The notes under the pieces: model-generated
Databases searched by the model: none
What the model saw: the letters and a program-made list of their open reading frames with translations, nothing else
What the model was told of the DNA's origin: nothing
From: BOG-1155 sp963717985
Lineage (GTDB): Bacteria > Desulfobacterota > Syntrophorhabdia > Syntrophorhabdales > WCHB1-27
Length of the DNA: 64,000 bases
Reading direction: 5' to 3'
Assembly (NCBI GenBank): GCA_963717985.1
Contig: CAVQYC010000005.1
Coordinates: forward strand, 310,001 to 374,000
Translations under genes and position numbers: made by a program
Shown: in pieces, positions 61,483 through 64,000 of the stretch
Layout: every line of letters starts with the position of its first letter
Numbering within the stretch: position 1 is the stretch's first letter

Positions 61483-64000
61483 ATGTTATCGAAATTCTTC
61501 CTGGACCGTCCGGTCTTCGCCTGGGTTATCGCCGTTATCATAATGCTGGCAGGCGTCCTTGCAATCTACAAGCTGCCCATATCGCAGTATCCCCCTGTCG
61601 CGCCCCCCTCGATCTACATTCAGGCCTATTATCCCGGGGCCTCGGCGGAGACGGTGGAGAATACCGTCACCCAGATCGTCGAGCAGAAGATGACCGGCCT
61701 CGACAAGATGCTCTATTTATCCGCCGTCAGCGATTCTGCCGGGTCCTCCCGCATCGAGCTGACCTTTGCCCCGGGCATGGACCCGGACCTCGCCTGGGCC
61801 AAGGTACAGAACAAGCTCCAGCTCGCCATGGCGGGCCTGCCCGACGTGGTCCAGCGCCAGGGGATCACGGTCGGCAAGGCCACCAGAAATTATCTGATGG
61901 TCATCGGTCTGATCTCGGAAGACGGGAGCATGGACGGCCACGACCTGATGGACTATGCCCAATCGAACCTGGAGAAGGTGGTCGCGCGGGTGCCCGGTGT
62001 GGGGGAGGTGGAAGAGTTCGGCTCCCAGTACGCCATGCGTATCTGGCTGAATTCCGACAAGCTGACAGACTATTCCCTGACGGTCGACGATGTGGTCACC
62101 GCGCTCCAGGCTTACAACGTGGAGGTCTCTGCCGGCCAGTTCGGCGGGACGCCGGCGGTGCAGGGCCAGCGCCTGAACGTCTCCATCATCGTCCAGAGCC
62201 TGCTCAAGACCCCCGATGAGTTTGCCGCCATCCCCGTCCGCGTCAACCCTGATGGCTCCATCGTGCGGATCAGGGACGTGGGACGGACGGAGCTGGGAAC
62301 CGAAGTCTACGATATCGAAGGCTTCCACAACGGCAAACCCGCCGCCGCCCTGGCCATCCGGCAGATCGCGGGCGCGAATGCGCTGGAGACCGCGGATGCG
62401 GTCAAGGCAAAATTGAAGGAGATGAGCCGGTACTTCCCGCCGGGGATGAAGGTCGTTTACCCTTACGACACCACCCCTTTTATCAGGGTAGCCATCGACG
62501 AGGTGGTCAAGACCCTCTTTGAGGCCATACTGCTCGTTTTTCTGATCATGTGGCTTTTCATGGGGAACATCCGTGCCACCCTGATCCCGACCATCGCCGT
62601 GCCCGTGGTGCTCCTGGGGACCTTCGGGGTACTGGGGCTTTTCGGCTTCTCCATCAATATGCTGACGATGTTTGCCATGGTGCTCTCCATCGGCCTCCTG
62701 GTGGACGACGCCATCGTGGTGGTGGAAAACGTGGAACGGATCATGAGCGAGGAAGGGCTTTCGCCGAAGGAAGCCACCCGCAAGTCCATGGAACAGATCA
62801 CGAGCGCCCTGATCGGCATCGGGCTTGTGCTCTCCGCGGTCTTCGGTCCCATGGCCTTTTTCAGCGGCTCCACCGGCGTCATCTATCGCCAGTTTTCCGT
62901 GACTATCATCGCCTCCATGCTCCTGTCCGTGATTGTGGCCCTGATCCTGACGCCCGTTCTCTGCGCCTCCTTTCTCAAGCCGGTGAGAGCGGGACACGAG
63001 CCGGCCGAAAATGCGGTCTTCTTCCTGCGCCCCTTCTTCCGGATGTTTGACCGCACCTTTTTCCGTATCAGAGACCGGTACGTAAGAACGGTCGAACGCT
63101 CCTTTTCGCGGAAACTGCGCTACGCCATCATTTATATCCTGATTGTGGCGGCCGTGGGGGTCCTCTTCCTGCGCATGCCGACGGCCTACGTGCCCGATGA
63201 AGACCAGGGGATACTGTTTGCCCAGGTGATGCTGCCGACGAGCGCCACCTTGGAGCAAACCAAGGAGGTCGTGGACAAGGCGCAGCGCTATTTCCTGGAG
63301 AACGAAAAAGAGGCGGTCGAATCGTGTATGGCGATTTCCGGCATCGGCTTTTCCGGGAGGGCCCAGACCAACGGTATTTTATTCGTCAAGCTCAGGGACT
63401 GGAAGCTCCGCGACCGGTCGGGCCTGAGGGCGAAGGCTGTGGCGGAGCGGGCCACGAGGGCATTCGCGAAAATCCGCACCGGCCTGGTGTTCGCCTTCCC
63501 GCCTCCTTCCGTGATCGAGCTGGGCAACGCCACCGGGTTTGACTTCGAGTTGCTCGACCGGGGCGGGCTCGGCCACGACAAGCTTGTGGCGGCCCGCAAC
63601 CAGCTTCTCGGCATGGCTTCGAAAGACCCGCGCCTGACCAAAGTCCGGCCCAACGGCATGGAGGACGTGCCCCAGTACCGGCTCGACGTGGACTGGGGAA
63701 AAGCAGGCGCCCTCGGGATCCCTATTACTTCCATACATAACACCATATCCGAGGCCTTCGGCAGTGCCTATGTCAACAACTTCATTCAGAGCGGCCGCGT
63801 GAAAAGGGTGTACGCTCAGGCCGACGCCCCCTTTCGCATGCTGCCCGCGGACGTGGAGCGGCTCTACGTACGAAATACCGCGGGGAAGATGGTGCCCTTT
63901 TCCGCGTTTACCACCAGCCGTTGGACTTCCGGCTCCCCCAGGCTGGAACGCTACAACGGTTTTTCCTCGGTCAACATCTGGGGCGAGCCTGCGCCGGGGA
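61483..64000 (+). CDS. AcrB/MexB-type RND multidrug pump, partial at window edge
   Basis: An open frame of 839 complete codons from the ATG at 61,483, continuing past the window end; a full-length member is about 1,040 residues. It begins LSKFFLDRPVFAWVIAV and IYKLPISQYPPVAPPSI, the AcrB start. TM4 has GLLVDDAIVVVENVER with both proton-relay Asp residues. No frameshift is seen up to the end. It forms an operon with the adaptor upstream; an outer-membrane factor could follow outside the window. It is of the hydrophobe/amphiphile efflux (HAE-1) type, clearly different from the minus-strand pump. Confidence 0.93.
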   Translation, partial: MLSKFFLDRPVFAWVIAVIIMLAGVLAIYKLPISQYPPVAPPSIYIQAYYPGASAETVENTVTQIVEQKMTGLDKMLYLSAVSDSAGSSRIELTFAPGMDPDLAWAKVQNKLQLAMAGLPDVVQRQGITVGKATRNYLMVIGLISEDGSMDGHDLMDYAQSNLEKVVARVPGVGEVEEFGSQYAMRIWLNSDKLTDYSLTVDDVVTALQAYNVEVSAGQFGGTPAVQGQRLNVSIIVQSLLKTPDEFAAIPVRVNPDGSIVRIRDVGRTELGTEVYDIEGFHNGKPAAALAIRQIAGANALETADAVKAKLKEMSRYFPPGMKVVYPYDTTPFIRVAIDEVVKTLFEAILLVFLIMWLFMGNIRATLIPTIAVPVVLLGTFGVLGLFGFSINMLTMFAMVLSIGLLVDDAIVVVENVERIMSEEGLSPKEATRKSMEQITSALIGIGLVLSAVFGPMAFFSGSTGVIYRQFSVTIIASMLLSVIVALILTPVLCASFLKPVRAGHEPAENAVFFLRPFFRMFDRTFFRIRDRYVRTVERSFSRKLRYAIIYILIVAAVGVLFLRMPTAYVPDEDQGILFAQVMLPTSATLEQTKEVVDKAQRYFLENEKEAVESCMAISGIGFSGRAQTNGILFVKLRDWKLRDRSGLRAKAVAERATRAFAKIRTGLVFAFPPPSVIELGNATGFDFELLDRGGLGHDKLVAARNQLLGMASKDPRLTKVRPNGMEDVPQYRLDVDWGKAGALGIPITSIHNTISEAFGSAYVNNFIQSGRVKRVYAQADAPFRMLPADVERLYVRNTAGKMVPFSAFTTSRWTSGSPRLERYNGFSSVNIWGEPAPG

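Noticed and set aside
61717..63258. 513-codon minus-strand frame.
   Set aside because: Shadow of the AcrB-like gene; composition rich in His, Gly and Asp is typical of such antisense frames.

Overview
The window looks like chromosomal DNA of a moderately GC-rich, Gram-negative, probably anaerobic bacterium of the deltaproteobacterial type (Desulfobacterota; a Syntrophorhabdus-like lineage is a guess). Pointers are LPS/O-antigen genes, a periplasmic multihaem cytochrome paired with a Tat-exported flavoprotein, sigma-54 control, the secA-argJ arrangement and RND efflux systems. No rRNA, tRNA, CRISPR array, IS element or phage gene was recognised.

Region 1 (1-20,674, all minus strand) is a surface-polysaccharide locus read right to left. 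It starts with rfbA and rfbD (two of the four dTDP-rhamnose genes), followed by the CDP-3,6-dideoxyhexose set rfbF, rfbG, rfbH and a short ferredoxin-reductase-like partner. Fused to this is an unusual block: an extended SDR, an acetolactate-synthase-like ThDP enzyme, two tandem HpcH/HpaI-type aldolases, a short-chain dehydrogenase and a dehydroquinate-synthase-like cyclase. Together they look like a pathway to a branched or higher-carbon, possibly carbocyclic, deoxysugar for which I know no characterised product; this is the best candidate for an undescribed system. Membrane glycosyltransferases, a GtrA/GtrB-like pair, a large unknown membrane protein and an asparagine-synthase-type amidotransferase finish the locus.

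Region 2 (21,189-24,930, plus strand) is a second small glycosylation cassette: methyltransferase, GT2, anchored small protein and GT39-like membrane protein. It is bracketed by a 40-bp direct repeat derived from the 3' end of the neighbouring DUF4013 gene, which suggests insertion or duplication.

Region 3 (24,835-43,009) is mostly housekeeping. On the minus strand are DUF4013, an SPL-like radical SAM protein, a ParB-like protein, DNA polymerase IV and a 2-hydroxyacid dehydrogenase. On the plus strand are pyrF, an RlmB-like methyltransferase, an HDAC-like amidohydrolase, a truncated HAD gene, a giant Lhr helicase and a Phd/RelE-type toxin-antitoxin pair with a clear promoter and operator. secA-argJ and a lipoprotein follow.

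Region 4 (43,006-52,780) is an apparent sigma-54 regulon: a hexahaem cytochrome with a flavocytochrome-type reductase, a repeat protein with a natural His6 run, a sigma-54 activator, bifunctional proline dehydrogenase/P5C dehydrogenase, and a porin. Three sequences matching the -24/-12 sigma-54 promoter lie in front of the flavoprotein, the repeat protein and putA.

Region 5 (52,787-64,000) holds a DUF190 gene and two unrelated RND efflux systems facing away from each other: a minus-strand one whose outer-membrane component is frameshifted, and a plus-strand AcrAB-like one cut by the window end.
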